Shown piece by piece: positions 28,201 to 34,934 of a stretch of DNA of 64,000 bases (the first letter of the stretch is position 1; every line of letters begins with the position of its first letter). Source of the stretch: G958295645 sp965242735 (GTDB lineage Bacteria > Gemmatimonadota > Gemmatimonadetes > Longimicrobiales > Gaopeijiaceae). The stretch is from the NCBI GenBank assembly GCA_965242735.1, contig OZ251497.1, positions 248,001-312,000 on the forward strand, in the 5' to 3' direction. The position numbers were made by a program, and so were the translations under genes. The notes beneath the pieces were generated by a model. That model was given only the letters and a program-made list of their open reading frames with translations. It did no database searches and was not told the origin of the DNA.

Positions 28201-28463
28201 CCGAGCGCCTCTTCACCGGCCCCGAATGCCAGGGCGGATGCGGACGCAACGCGTTGGCCGTCCGCGTGCATGCCCCAAGACGCAAGCTGAACAGCGCGCT
28301 GGGCGCCCCGACCCCGACCGACAGCCTTGCGATCTCCCACGCCGAAGCCGCGCTGGCGGAGGTGCTGGACGCCGTCGAGTCCGCCATGAACGGTCCGGTG
28401 GAAGCGTTCCGACAAGCCTTGTTGGCGGCAGGATTCACGCTGTTGCCGCGAGCGGGGGGCTGA
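25257..28463 (+). CDS. Exported sortilin/VPS10-type BNR-propeller protein, second copy
   Basis: A 1068-residue exported paralogue of the protein at 20954. The signal peptide (LAVALAAVVVAAAIVADPTLAQ) is followed by GIGPAGMSGRVSDVAV and many Asp-box repeats (SRDGGLTW, SLDGGDTW, TTDGGETW, THDGGANW, TRDGGAAW). After residue ~780 come a beta domain and a helical C-terminal tail (RIAVQLEAARRSAAA ... ELSDQLAALAERL). The C-terminal region has a CQGGCGRN segment with two Cys. The ligand or substrate is not known. It is transcribed away from the first propeller/exonuclease pair, and its own exonuclease neighbour (28575) is convergent. Confidence 0.88.
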   Translation: MIRRSRTSASRLAVALAAVVVAAAIVADPTLAQSPPVSAADFAPMKARGIGPAGMSGRVSDVAVSLQDPAVVYVGAATGGVWRSRDGGLTWQPVFDDQPVLGIGAVAVSASNPDVVWAGTGEGNPRNSAGVGNGVYRSLDGGDTWRHMGLERSERIHRIVVHPRDSRTVYVGAMGPAWSDGEQRGVYKTTDGGETWEQVLFVDAGTGVADLVMDPRNPDKLFAAMWSFRRWPWFFRSGGPGSGLYVTHDGGANWQRLGPEDGLPPGELGRIGVAVSRSNPNVVYALVEAERSELLRSDDGGSRWRTVSDRRGVAPRPFYYADLRVDPTNENRLYSLHSAIQVSEDAGRNFRTVVPSQTIHGDVHELWIHPDDSRFMILGEDGGIAFTYDRGDSWRFVENLPLAQFYHIAVDMETPFNVYGGLQDNGSWFGPMTVWAQRGIMNLHWTRVGSGDGFAVMNDFGDARYGYSLAQGGRLVRFDKATGNRRDITPVHPDGGALRFNWNAALAVDPFDSTTIYLGSQFVHRSRDRGASWEIVSPDLTTNDPEKQRHRESGGLTIDASGAEAHTSILSIAPSPLERGLIWVATDDGAVQVTRDGGAAWTNVGDRVPGVPAATWAPHVEPSKHDPAVAYVVYDDHRRGNWTPYAFRTEDYGRSWEPLGLGNGGVGRDGGIGVREEAGEGVWGFVHVIEEDPVEPNLLFLGTEFGLFASLDRGASWMEWRNGLPPAPVRGLVVHPRDHDLVVGTHGRAVYVIDDVRPLRALAADPSAAGDALRVFPAAPAVQYVEAEAQGYRSTGHAMFMGDRRPYGALLHYWMGEAATGDGDPARGSGDLTTPTADSAQLSILDGAGQRVRTLSGTARRGLNRVVWDTRMALPDDSGQVGPWVLPGRYVVRVEAGGHVAEGSVEVVADPRLDISIADRRARIAVQLEAARRSAAASQAEDRIDDAIEAVEEVLAWLPDDDESSALRRQGRELSDQLAALAERLFTGPECQGGCGRNALAVRVHAPRRKLNSALGAPTPTDSLAISHAEAALAEVLDAVESAMNGPVEAFRQALLAAGFTLLPRAGG

Positions 28464-28574
28464 TCGCCCGCACAGTCGCCCGCGGCGCTCCGTCGGCCCG
28501 GTTGTCGGCCTGACCCGCGTCGCGCAGGCCGCCCCGTCAAGCGGGAGACGCGGACAGCCGTCCCGTGCGCCGCG

Positions 28575-29345
28575 CTACCGGGCCCGCAACGCCGCGCACA
28601 CCGCTTCCTTCACCTCGTCGTCGATGTCGCGGGCGTCGTCCAGCATCCAATTGAGATAGTCCGGGTCCGTCGCGGCGATCTCGGCCAACGGCGCGCCCTT
28701 GTGCTTGCCGAGGTCGAAGACGAGTCCGGCCGTCCCCTGCTTGAACCAGCGGTCGAACTCGGTCTTGAAGGGCGCGATCTCGTCGCAGTAGGCGTGGAGC
28801 CCGGCCATGTTCCGGGGCAGATCGTAGCGGTCGAGCTGGGCCGACAGCACGGCGACGGCCGTCCGAATGTCGCTGACGGCGGAGTGGGCGTCCTGGTGGT
28901 CTCGGCCGAGGTAGAAGCGCGCGGCCGCGGAAAGGTCGCGAGGCTCCTGCCGGTGGAAGATCATCTTCATGTCCACCAGGCGCCGGTCGCCGATCTCGAA
29001 CGGCACGCCGGCCCGCCTGAACTCCGCCATCAGCACGGGCAGGTCGAACCGGCGGATGTTGAAGCCGCCCAAGTCGCACCCGTCCATCATCTCGGCCACC
29101 GCCTTGGCCCGGCGCCGAAACGGGTGCTCTTCGGCCACGTCCGCGTCCGTGATCCCATGGATCGCCGCAACTTCGGGCGGGATGGGCCGCTCCGGATTGT
29201 AGCGCCGCTCTCGTTCCAGCACGTCCCCGTTCGGCGACACCTTGACGATCGCGAGCTCGACGATGCGGTCGGCGGCGAGGCTGAGCCCCGTCGTCTCGAG
29301 GTCGAAGAAGACGATGGGCCGGTCGAGCTTGAAAGGAAGCTTCAT
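28575..29345 (-). CDS. DEDDh 3'-5' exonuclease with ExoX-like C-terminal domain (copy 2)
   Basis: A 256-residue paralogue of the exonuclease at 23863. It keeps FFDLETTG (D15, E17), NIRRFDLP (D101) and AHSAVSDI (H154, D159), and the C-terminal DLGKHKGAPLAEI ... PDYLNWML module. Catalytic positions have identical numbering in the two copies, so the paralogues are collinear with no internal indels up to there. It is convergent with the second BNR-propeller gene. Whether the two copies differ in substrate cannot be told from the sequence. Confidence 0.9.
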   Translation of the reverse strand: MKLPFKLDRPIVFFDLETTGLSLAADRIVELAIVKVSPNGDVLERERRYNPERPIPPEVAAIHGITDADVAEEHPFRRRAKAVAEMMDGCDLGGFNIRRFDLPVLMAEFRRAGVPFEIGDRRLVDMKMIFHRQEPRDLSAAARFYLGRDHQDAHSAVSDIRTAVAVLSAQLDRYDLPRNMAGLHAYCDEIAPFKTEFDRWFKQGTAGLVFDLGKHKGAPLAEIAATDPDYLNWMLDDARDIDDEVKEAVCAALRAR

Positions 29346-29675
29346 GGCGGTGAACTGGGCAGGGAAGCGGAGGACGTGGACAATAGTCCATGGGCGTCGA
29401 GCCACAAGCCGCCTGCGCCGATGGAGATGGCCATGACGGTGGCCGGTGGCTGGCCCGACGGGGGAGGAGCCGCGCACCTTGCTCTTGATGATAGTCCATG
29501 CGGCGGGCCAGGGCAGGCGGGCGGCGGCACCGGCTGCCCGAAGGGCGCGGAAGGCGTGCGGTCGGCCCGGATGCACGGGCAGGGGCCGGCGGTTGGACTT
29601 GCCGACTCGGTGGCGCCGACGACAAAATTTGATTCCCAGTCCCCCGAGTCCAACCGAGAGCACGAGAGCAGCCCC
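29346..29675. other. Divergent intergenic region, no gene seen
   Basis: These 330 bases separate the divergent exonuclease and M28 peptidase genes and should carry both promoters. The decamer atagtccatg occurs twice, near 29385 and 29499. Close to the peptidase start is an A-rich patch (acaaaatttg, 29621-29630) that may mark its -10 region. I see no reading frame or RNA structure I would defend. Confidence 0.4.
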
Positions 29676-31097
29676 ATGAAGAGCAAACCGGCAAGCGTTC
29701 CAACCAAGACCAAGCGGGCCGCCGCCTTGGCCGTCGTGGCGCTGGCCGTTGTCGGGTTGGCCCCTGCGGCGCTGTGCGCGTCCGTTGCCCAGCAGCCGCC
29801 GCCCCAAAGCGACCCGCGCATTCACGAGATCGTGGCGTCGGTTTCCGCGGCGCGTGTCGAGGCGGACATTCGGGCGCTGGCGGGGTTCGGCACGCGCAAC
29901 ACGTTCTCGGACACGCTCTCGGAGACGCGCGGCATCGGGGCCGCCCGGAGGTGGATCAAGGCGGAGTTCGACCGCATCGCGGCGGCATGCGGCGGATGCT
30001 GGGAGGTCGTCTACCAGCGCAGCCTCGTGACCAGCGAGGACAGCCCGCGCATCCCCGAGGACACGTGGGTGGTCAACGTGCTCGCGATCAAGCGGGGGAC
30101 CGTCGCGCCGAATCGCTACGTGATCATGTCGGGCGACATCGACTCGCGCGCGTCCGACGGCTCCGACGGCGTGTCCGACGCGCCGGGAGCCAACGACAAC
30201 GCGTCGGGCATGGCCGGGGCAATCGAGGCGGCGCGGCTGCTGTCGGACTACGAGTTCGGCAGCACCGTCGTGCTGTCGGGACTGTCGGGCGAGGAGCAGG
30301 GACTGTGGGGCGGGCGCCACATGGCGCAGGTCGCGCGGGAAGAGGGCTGGGACATCGCCGCCGTCCTCAACAACGACATGATCGGCAACATCGAAGGCGT
30401 GGACGGCGTCATCGAGAACAACACGTTTCGCGTCTTCTCCGAGCCCACCCCCGCCACCGACACGGAGCGCGACCGGGCCCGCTACCGCGTCTACGGCGGC
30501 GAGGTGGACGGCCCGTCCCGGCAGCTGGCCCGCTACGTGGCGCGCACGGCCGACCGCTACGTGACCAACCTGGACCCCATCCTGATCTACCGGCTGGACC
30601 GGTTCGGGCGCGGCGGCCACCACCGGCCCTTCAACGACGTGGGCTTCCCGGCCGTCCGCATCATGGAAACCCACGAGAACTACACGCGCCAGCACCAGGA
30701 CATCCGGACCGAGAACGGAATCGCGTACGGAGACGTCGTCGAGGGCGTGGACTTCGACTACGCCGCCAAGCTCACCGCGCTCAACGCCGCCGTGCTCGCG
30801 CAGTTGGCCTGGGCGCCCCCCGCCCCGGCCAACGTCCTGATCGGAGGCGCCGTCCGTCCCTCCACGACCTTGGCCTGGGATGCCGTCGACGATCCGCGCG
30901 TGGCCGGCTACAAGGTCTACTGGCGCGACACGACGGCCCCGCGCTGGCAACGCTCCCGCTGGGTGGGCGGCGCGACGTCCTTCACGCTGGAAGGCCTGGT
31001 GATCGACAACTACCTCTTCGGCGTGGCGGCGGTGGGCCACGACGGCCACGAGAGTCCGGTGGCGTATCCGGGCGGACAGATTCGCCGGGGGCGTTGA
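29676..31097 (+). CDS. Exported M28 family aminopeptidase with C-terminal Fn3-like domain
   Basis: A 473-residue exported zinc peptidase. A signal peptide (AAALAVVALAVVGLAPAAL) precedes the M28 catalytic domain. Metal-site motifs are SGDIDSRA (in place of the usual GHxDS), APGANDNASGMAG, LSGEEQGLWGG (catalytic Glu), NNDMIGN and a late HHRPFNDVGFPA. In the first motif the canonical His is replaced: the sequence reads MSGDIDSR, so one zinc ligand may be changed. The last ~95 residues (TTLAWDAVDDPRVAGYKVYW) are a fibronectin type III fold. The stop is one base from the start of the next gene, an MBL-fold enzyme, so they are likely co-transcribed. Confidence 0.88.
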   Translation: MKSKPASVPTKTKRAAALAVVALAVVGLAPAALCASVAQQPPPQSDPRIHEIVASVSAARVEADIRALAGFGTRNTFSDTLSETRGIGAARRWIKAEFDRIAAACGGCWEVVYQRSLVTSEDSPRIPEDTWVVNVLAIKRGTVAPNRYVIMSGDIDSRASDGSDGVSDAPGANDNASGMAGAIEAARLLSDYEFGSTVVLSGLSGEEQGLWGGRHMAQVAREEGWDIAAVLNNDMIGNIEGVDGVIENNTFRVFSEPTPATDTERDRARYRVYGGEVDGPSRQLARYVARTADRYVTNLDPILIYRLDRFGRGGHHRPFNDVGFPAVRIMETHENYTRQHQDIRTENGIAYGDVVEGVDFDYAAKLTALNAAVLAQLAWAPPAPANVLIGGAVRPSTTLAWDAVDDPRVAGYKVYWRDTTAPRWQRSRWVGGATSFTLEGLVIDNYLFGVAAVGHDGHESPVAYPGGQIRRGR

Positions 31098-31098
31098 G

Positions 31099-32034
31099 AT
31101 GAAGAGAGCGCCGTTGGTTGCGTTGCGGCGGCTTGTCCACCGGACGGGCGTCTCCGCCGTTTCGATCGCGCTGGCCGTTGCGGCCCCGTGCCTGGCGCCG
31201 GCGCAGGCCCAGCAGGACATGTCGGAAGTGGTGATCGAGACCATCGAGCTGGAGTCCGATCTGTTCATGCTGGTCGGCCGAGGCGGCAACATCGGTTTGT
31301 CGGTGGGCGACGACGGCGCGTTCCTGATCGACGACCAATACGCCCCGCTGACCGAGAAGATCCTCGCCGCGGTCGCCGCCGTGACGGACGAGCCGGTGCG
31401 CTGGGTGCTCAACACGCACTGGCACGGCGACCACACCGGCGGCAACGAGAACCTGGGCAAGGCGGGCGCGATGATCGTCGCCCACGAGAACGTCTATCGC
31501 AGAATGAATCCCGCGGAGTTCGCCGACTTGGCGGGCCGCTCCAGCCAAGCCCCGCCCGACGCGCTCCCCGTCGTCTCCTTCGACCACTCCATCCGCTTCC
31601 GCTGGAACGGCCGGCACGTCGAGGTCGCCCACGTCCCCGCCGCCCACACGGACGGCGACGCCCTCGTCCACTTCCCGCGCGCCAACGTCTTCCACATGGG
31701 CGACACCTTCTTCAACGGCCGCTACCCCTTCGTCGACGTGGACAGCGGCGGCGACATCGACGGCGTGATCGCCGCGGCCAGCTTCGTGCTGGAACGCGCC
31801 GACGCCGACACGCGCATCATCCCCGGCCACGGCCCGCTGGCCATCCCGGCAGACCTGCGAGCCTACCGCGACATGCTGGAGACCGTCCGCTTGCGCGTCG
31901 CCGCCCTGGTCGCCGCGGGCCAAAGCGAGGACGAGACCGTGGCGGCCCGGCCCACGGCGGACCTGGACGAAGCCTGGAGCGGCAACGCGGAGCGCTTGGT
32001 GCGGGCGGCGTACCGGAGCGTGGGGCGGCGGTAG
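31099..32034 (+). CDS. Exported metallo-beta-lactamase-fold hydrolase
   Basis: A 311-residue exported MBL-fold protein with a signal peptide (VSIALAVAAPCLAPAQAQ). The zinc motif NTHWHGDHTGG places H107, H109, D111 and H112. Further ligands are in AAHTDGD, GDTFFNGRYPFVD and the PGHG loop. The shape resembles the cyclase/B-type lactamase-like periplasmic hydrolases rather than a proven beta-lactamase; the substrate is unknown. It follows the M28 peptidase by one base and probably belongs to its transcript. Confidence 0.88.
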   Translation: MKRAPLVALRRLVHRTGVSAVSIALAVAAPCLAPAQAQQDMSEVVIETIELESDLFMLVGRGGNIGLSVGDDGAFLIDDQYAPLTEKILAAVAAVTDEPVRWVLNTHWHGDHTGGNENLGKAGAMIVAHENVYRRMNPAEFADLAGRSSQAPPDALPVVSFDHSIRFRWNGRHVEVAHVPAAHTDGDALVHFPRANVFHMGDTFFNGRYPFVDVDSGGDIDGVIAAASFVLERADADTRIIPGHGPLAIPADLRAYRDMLETVRLRVAALVAAGQSEDETVAARPTADLDEAWSGNAERLVRAAYRSVGRR

Positions 32035-32093
32035 CGGCCGGGAGACTCGCTTTCCCTTGGGTTCGACGGTCGTGTAGCCCCCGAGCAACCCGC

Positions 32094-32122
32094 TTGACGC
32101 CGTCCGCCTTCGGCGTTACGTT
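32094..32122 (+). promoter_or_regulatory. Putative sigma70-type promoter of the R-M operon
   Basis: TTGACG (32094-32099) and TACGTT (32117-32122) are 17 bases apart, 34 bases before the methyltransferase start. The spacing and four to five matches per hexamer fit a housekeeping promoter. It lies at the G+C-rich side of the boundary with the A+T-richer island. Confidence 0.45.
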
Positions 32123-32156
32123 CACGTCATCACTGGGCCTGAACATGGGGGAAAAA

Positions 32157-33278
32157 ATGCAGAATCCTAGGGGGTTGCGCGCAATCAGTCTTTTCTCCGG
32201 CGCTGGAGGAATGGATATCGGCGTTGAAGCGGCCGGTTTCGAGATATTGGCACAATTGGAAGTCGATGAACATTGTTGCAATACATTGAGGTCAGCGAAG
32301 CAACAAAGCGGTCGAGAAACACAAATTGTCGATGCCGACATTCGCCAAGTTGACGCTCAATCTTTGCGAGAGACCTTGGAGTTGAAGTGTGGCGACCTAG
32401 ATCTCCTCTTCGGAGGTCCGCCTTGTCAATCGTTCTCGCTAGCCGGAAAGCAGTTGGGCCTACGGGACGAACGAGGTTTGCTTCTATTCCAAGTAATTAG
32501 ATTTGCAAAGGCATTCCAACCTCGGATGATATTCATTGAACAAGTAAAGGGTCTGCTGTCTTCAAAAGGGCCACAACAACAACGAGGAGAGGTTTTTTCT
32601 GTTTTCCTTTCCGATCTGGAAGATGTCGGATACGTCATCAAGTGGCAAGTCATTTGTGCTGCTGATTTCGGAGTGCCCCAGTTGAGAGAACGCCTATTCG
32701 TTGTTGCAGACAGGAAAAGCAGCAGCTTCTCCTTCCCTGATCGCACTCACGTACCCCGAGACGATTGCGACAACCTTTTTCCCATGAAACCATATGTTGG
32801 TATTGGGAACGTCATTTCCAACTTAGGTACTCCTGCGCGAAAGATCAAGGGTACAACTTTCCATCCGAGAGAAGACAGTCACGTGGACGTCACGCCGGAA
32901 AGAGATCGAGAACGCATTGCTCAGGTGCCGGAGGGATCCTATTTGGCTGCGCAAACGCATTTGTGCAAGGATGTGTTGAGGGGCTTGACGAAAAAGGACA
33001 CGACGAAATTCTTGCGATTGCATCGCAATCGACCGGCGAACACATTGCGATGCGGCGAGATCTTCTATCATCCCACCGAGAATCGATATCTGACACCACG
33101 GGAATACATGAGAATTCACGGCTATCCAGATTCTTATGTTCTCAAAGGGCCGATTCGGAGCAGAACCGGATCGGTCAAGAACCTTGATCAACACAGGCAA
33201 GTGGCGAATTCCGTACCTCCGCCGGTTGCGACTGGCATTGCCGAGAAGATTCGTGAGAGTCTGACTGAAGCGCATTAG
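32157..33278 (+). CDS. DNA (cytosine-5)-methyltransferase of a type II R-M system
   Basis: The enzyme transfers methyl from S-adenosylmethionine to C5 of cytosine in a specific site. Motifs appear in the canonical order: LFSGAGGMDIG (I), GGPPCQSFSLAG (IV, catalytic Cys90), IEQVKGLLS (VI, Gln for the usual Asn), PQLRERLFVVA (VIII), RPANTLRCG (IX) and VANSVPPPVATGIAEKI (X). Length is 373 residues. The second ATG at 32157 is chosen over 32145 because GGGGGA sits five bases upstream. Base composition is far below the flanking ~70% G+C, which marks recent transfer. The restriction gene starts on the base after the stop codon. The target-recognition region between VIII and IX is unique, so the site is unknown. 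Confidence 0.93.
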   Translation: MQNPRGLRAISLFSGAGGMDIGVEAAGFEILAQLEVDEHCCNTLRSAKQQSGRETQIVDADIRQVDAQSLRETLELKCGDLDLLFGGPPCQSFSLAGKQLGLRDERGLLLFQVIRFAKAFQPRMIFIEQVKGLLSSKGPQQQRGEVFSVFLSDLEDVGYVIKWQVICAADFGVPQLRERLFVVADRKSSSFSFPDRTHVPRDDCDNLFPMKPYVGIGNVISNLGTPARKIKGTTFHPREDSHVDVTPERDRERIAQVPEGSYLAAQTHLCKDVLRGLTKKDTTKFLRLHRNRPANTLRCGEIFYHPTENRYLTPREYMRIHGYPDSYVLKGPIRSRTGSVKNLDQHRQVANSVPPPVATGIAEKIRESLTEAH

Positions 33279-34397
33279 ATGAGCAAGATATTTGAGCTGT
33301 TCGGCTATCCCTTGACCGCCTCGGACGCCGAAGTGACGGAGAGCAGGAGACACGCACGGTGCCCGTTTATGGTCAAAGAATGCGATGGCGGCGGCAACCG
33401 CTATGCATCGGCATTGCATCTCAAAGAGGGAGATGAACTCTTCGAGTTTTTCTTGCGGAAGCCGACGGTTCAAGCTGGTGTATGTTCATTGCTTATAGGG
33501 GATAGACCGTGGATCGTATGTCCCAGACGGCTATTGACGTTGCATGGAAATGAATTGTCGCCTCTGCAAGAAGAGATTCGAGAACACATTGTACGGTATA
33601 GCGGTCTATCGCCGAGAAGAGAATATCGCGTCTGGTCGGAAGTAAAGATAACTGTGCGAACGACCGGAGAGACTGACAAGAAGCGTTTGTTCAACTATAC
33701 CTTTGACTATGTTATTGCCAATGCGACACGAATGCCGATGTCGAAAGTCATGGCAATTATGCAGATCTCGGAAACAGAATGCCATCGCATCGCAGAGCGG
33801 AACGATTTCTCGATCGTTCGACGTAACGGAGAGGAATGGATCGATGACTGGCCGTCACCGCCATTGGCTATTGTAGAAGTGATGTCGTCGTCGACATCTG
33901 GTGGTAACCGAAGGAAGCGAACGCAGATCAAGATGGCCTTTGAGGATGCGATGTTGAATGGCGAGCAGCATGAAGGCCCTGGCATCAACTATCGGCAGGT
34001 GTGGGCACGCATGGCGAGTCAATTGATAGTCAAATCACAAGTTGCGATGAAGTGGAATGCCAAGACGATTTGGGTGCTGCAAGATGTGTTGGCTGATTAT
34101 ATTTCAAGTACGACAGGTCTTGACTTGGCCGAGTACGCGGCAGAAAATGCGAATGAGGTAAATATTTTATCGATTGGATATAGTGAGTCATCTAGTACCG
34201 ACGCTGGTAGAATATTGGCATTGGGTGCGGATAGATTCTACTCGGGGCCAATCTCAACCGGAGCAGATGTGAAAGGTAAAGGTGGGTTTGTCGATATCAT
34301 CAAGGTAGGGAATGTTCCCCCGATAGAACACTTGTGGAGAACGTTGTTCCGAAAGCGGTCATGTGGCATAATTGGGACAGGCCCCTCGACACTGTGA
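33279..34397 (+). CDS. NotI-family type II restriction endonuclease
   Basis: This 372-residue protein begins with no gap after the methyltransferase stop. Four Cys match the metal-binding layout of NotI-family enzymes: C28 in ARCPF, C35, C69 in AGVCSLLIGD and C81 in WIVCPRR. A PD-(D/E)XK-like core follows, with FDYVIA (D143) and AIVEVMSSSTSGGN (E200). In NotI itself the catalytic triad is Asp ... Glu-x-Gln; here the last position is Met202, and ~35 extra residues lie between Asp and Glu. A later NYRQVWARM ... TIWVLQDVLADYI segment also fits the family. Low G+C is shared with the methyltransferase. Family assignment is from remembered motif pattern; the cleavage site is not known. Confidence 0.75.
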   Translation: MSKIFELFGYPLTASDAEVTESRRHARCPFMVKECDGGGNRYASALHLKEGDELFEFFLRKPTVQAGVCSLLIGDRPWIVCPRRLLTLHGNELSPLQEEIREHIVRYSGLSPRREYRVWSEVKITVRTTGETDKKRLFNYTFDYVIANATRMPMSKVMAIMQISETECHRIAERNDFSIVRRNGEEWIDDWPSPPLAIVEVMSSSTSGGNRRKRTQIKMAFEDAMLNGEQHEGPGINYRQVWARMASQLIVKSQVAMKWNAKTIWVLQDVLADYISSTTGLDLAEYAAENANEVNILSIGYSESSSTDAGRILALGADRFYSGPISTGADVKGKGGFVDIIKVGNVPPIEHLWRTLFRKRSCGIIGTGPSTL

Positions 34398-34629
34398 CCG
34401 CCGGTAGCCGATGCAAGTAAGTGGCGAGACGACGTGGCGGACTTTGCTTGCCGCTCTTCGCCTGATGTGGTGGGGAGGTGTGGAATCGGAGCATCGGAGC
34501 GGGCAGGGGAGCGGAGACGGCAGCTTCAGGGCTGGGCAGGGCGCGGACAAGGTCGGGCCGCCGAGGTGGAAGAGGATGGCGGCGGCGAGGCGGTGCTGAT
34601 TTACGGAAGCCGCAGCATCCGGCCTTGAC

Positions 34630-34800
34630 GGTTTGGATGCGGCTGTGACGCGCTCGGCCACCGGCAAACGGTTCGTAGTAGTTGCCGCCGGTGAGGTCAT
34701 TCAATTCGATAATGTCCTGAAGCAGATCAGCGAGAGCCGCTTTGCCGCCGGGATCGAAGGGGGCTGAGGGGCTCGATGATGCGGTTGCTCCGTTTCTGTC
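34630..34800 (-). pseudogene. Fossil N-terminus of a DNA adenine methylase (Dam/D12 class)
   Basis: The minus strand reads IIEPLSPLR, then after a single-base slip PGGKAALADLLQDIIELND and TGGNYYEPFAGG. Together these give the SPLRYPGGK ... YxEPFAGG signature of the SAM-binding start of D12-class N6-adenine methyltransferases. The expected Tyr codon is one base short (cgatcccgg for cgatacccgg), which creates the frameshift. After FAGG the frame runs into unrelated sequence, so the catalytic DPPY motif is lost. The rest of the 537-base gap (34398-34934) has a nine-G run at ~34878 and no other gene I can identify. Confidence 0.72.
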
Positions 34801-34934
34801 TGGGATGATGGGAGGCGGGATAGGTCGTGACCGGAGGTTGTGGGATGAGAGAAAGGCCGGTAGACCGTGAAGTATGGGGGGGGGGGGGACGGTGATCGGA
34901 GCAAGAGGGAGGAGGGGTGTTGAGCTAGACGGGG

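Noticed and set aside
25119..28415. A 1098-codon minus-strand frame opposite the BNR-propeller gene
   Set aside because: Arg/His/Val-rich composition typical of an antisense shadow; the plus strand has a signal peptide and repeated Asp boxes.
33279..34397. A phage or transposon carrying the R-M island
   Set aside because: I found no integrase, transposase, terminal inverted repeat or target duplication at the edges of the low-G+C region.
34398..34620. Small open frames on both strands after the endonuclease
   Set aside because: Codon use is random-looking and neither strand gives a start with a ribosome-binding site; only the methylase fossil further on is recognisable.
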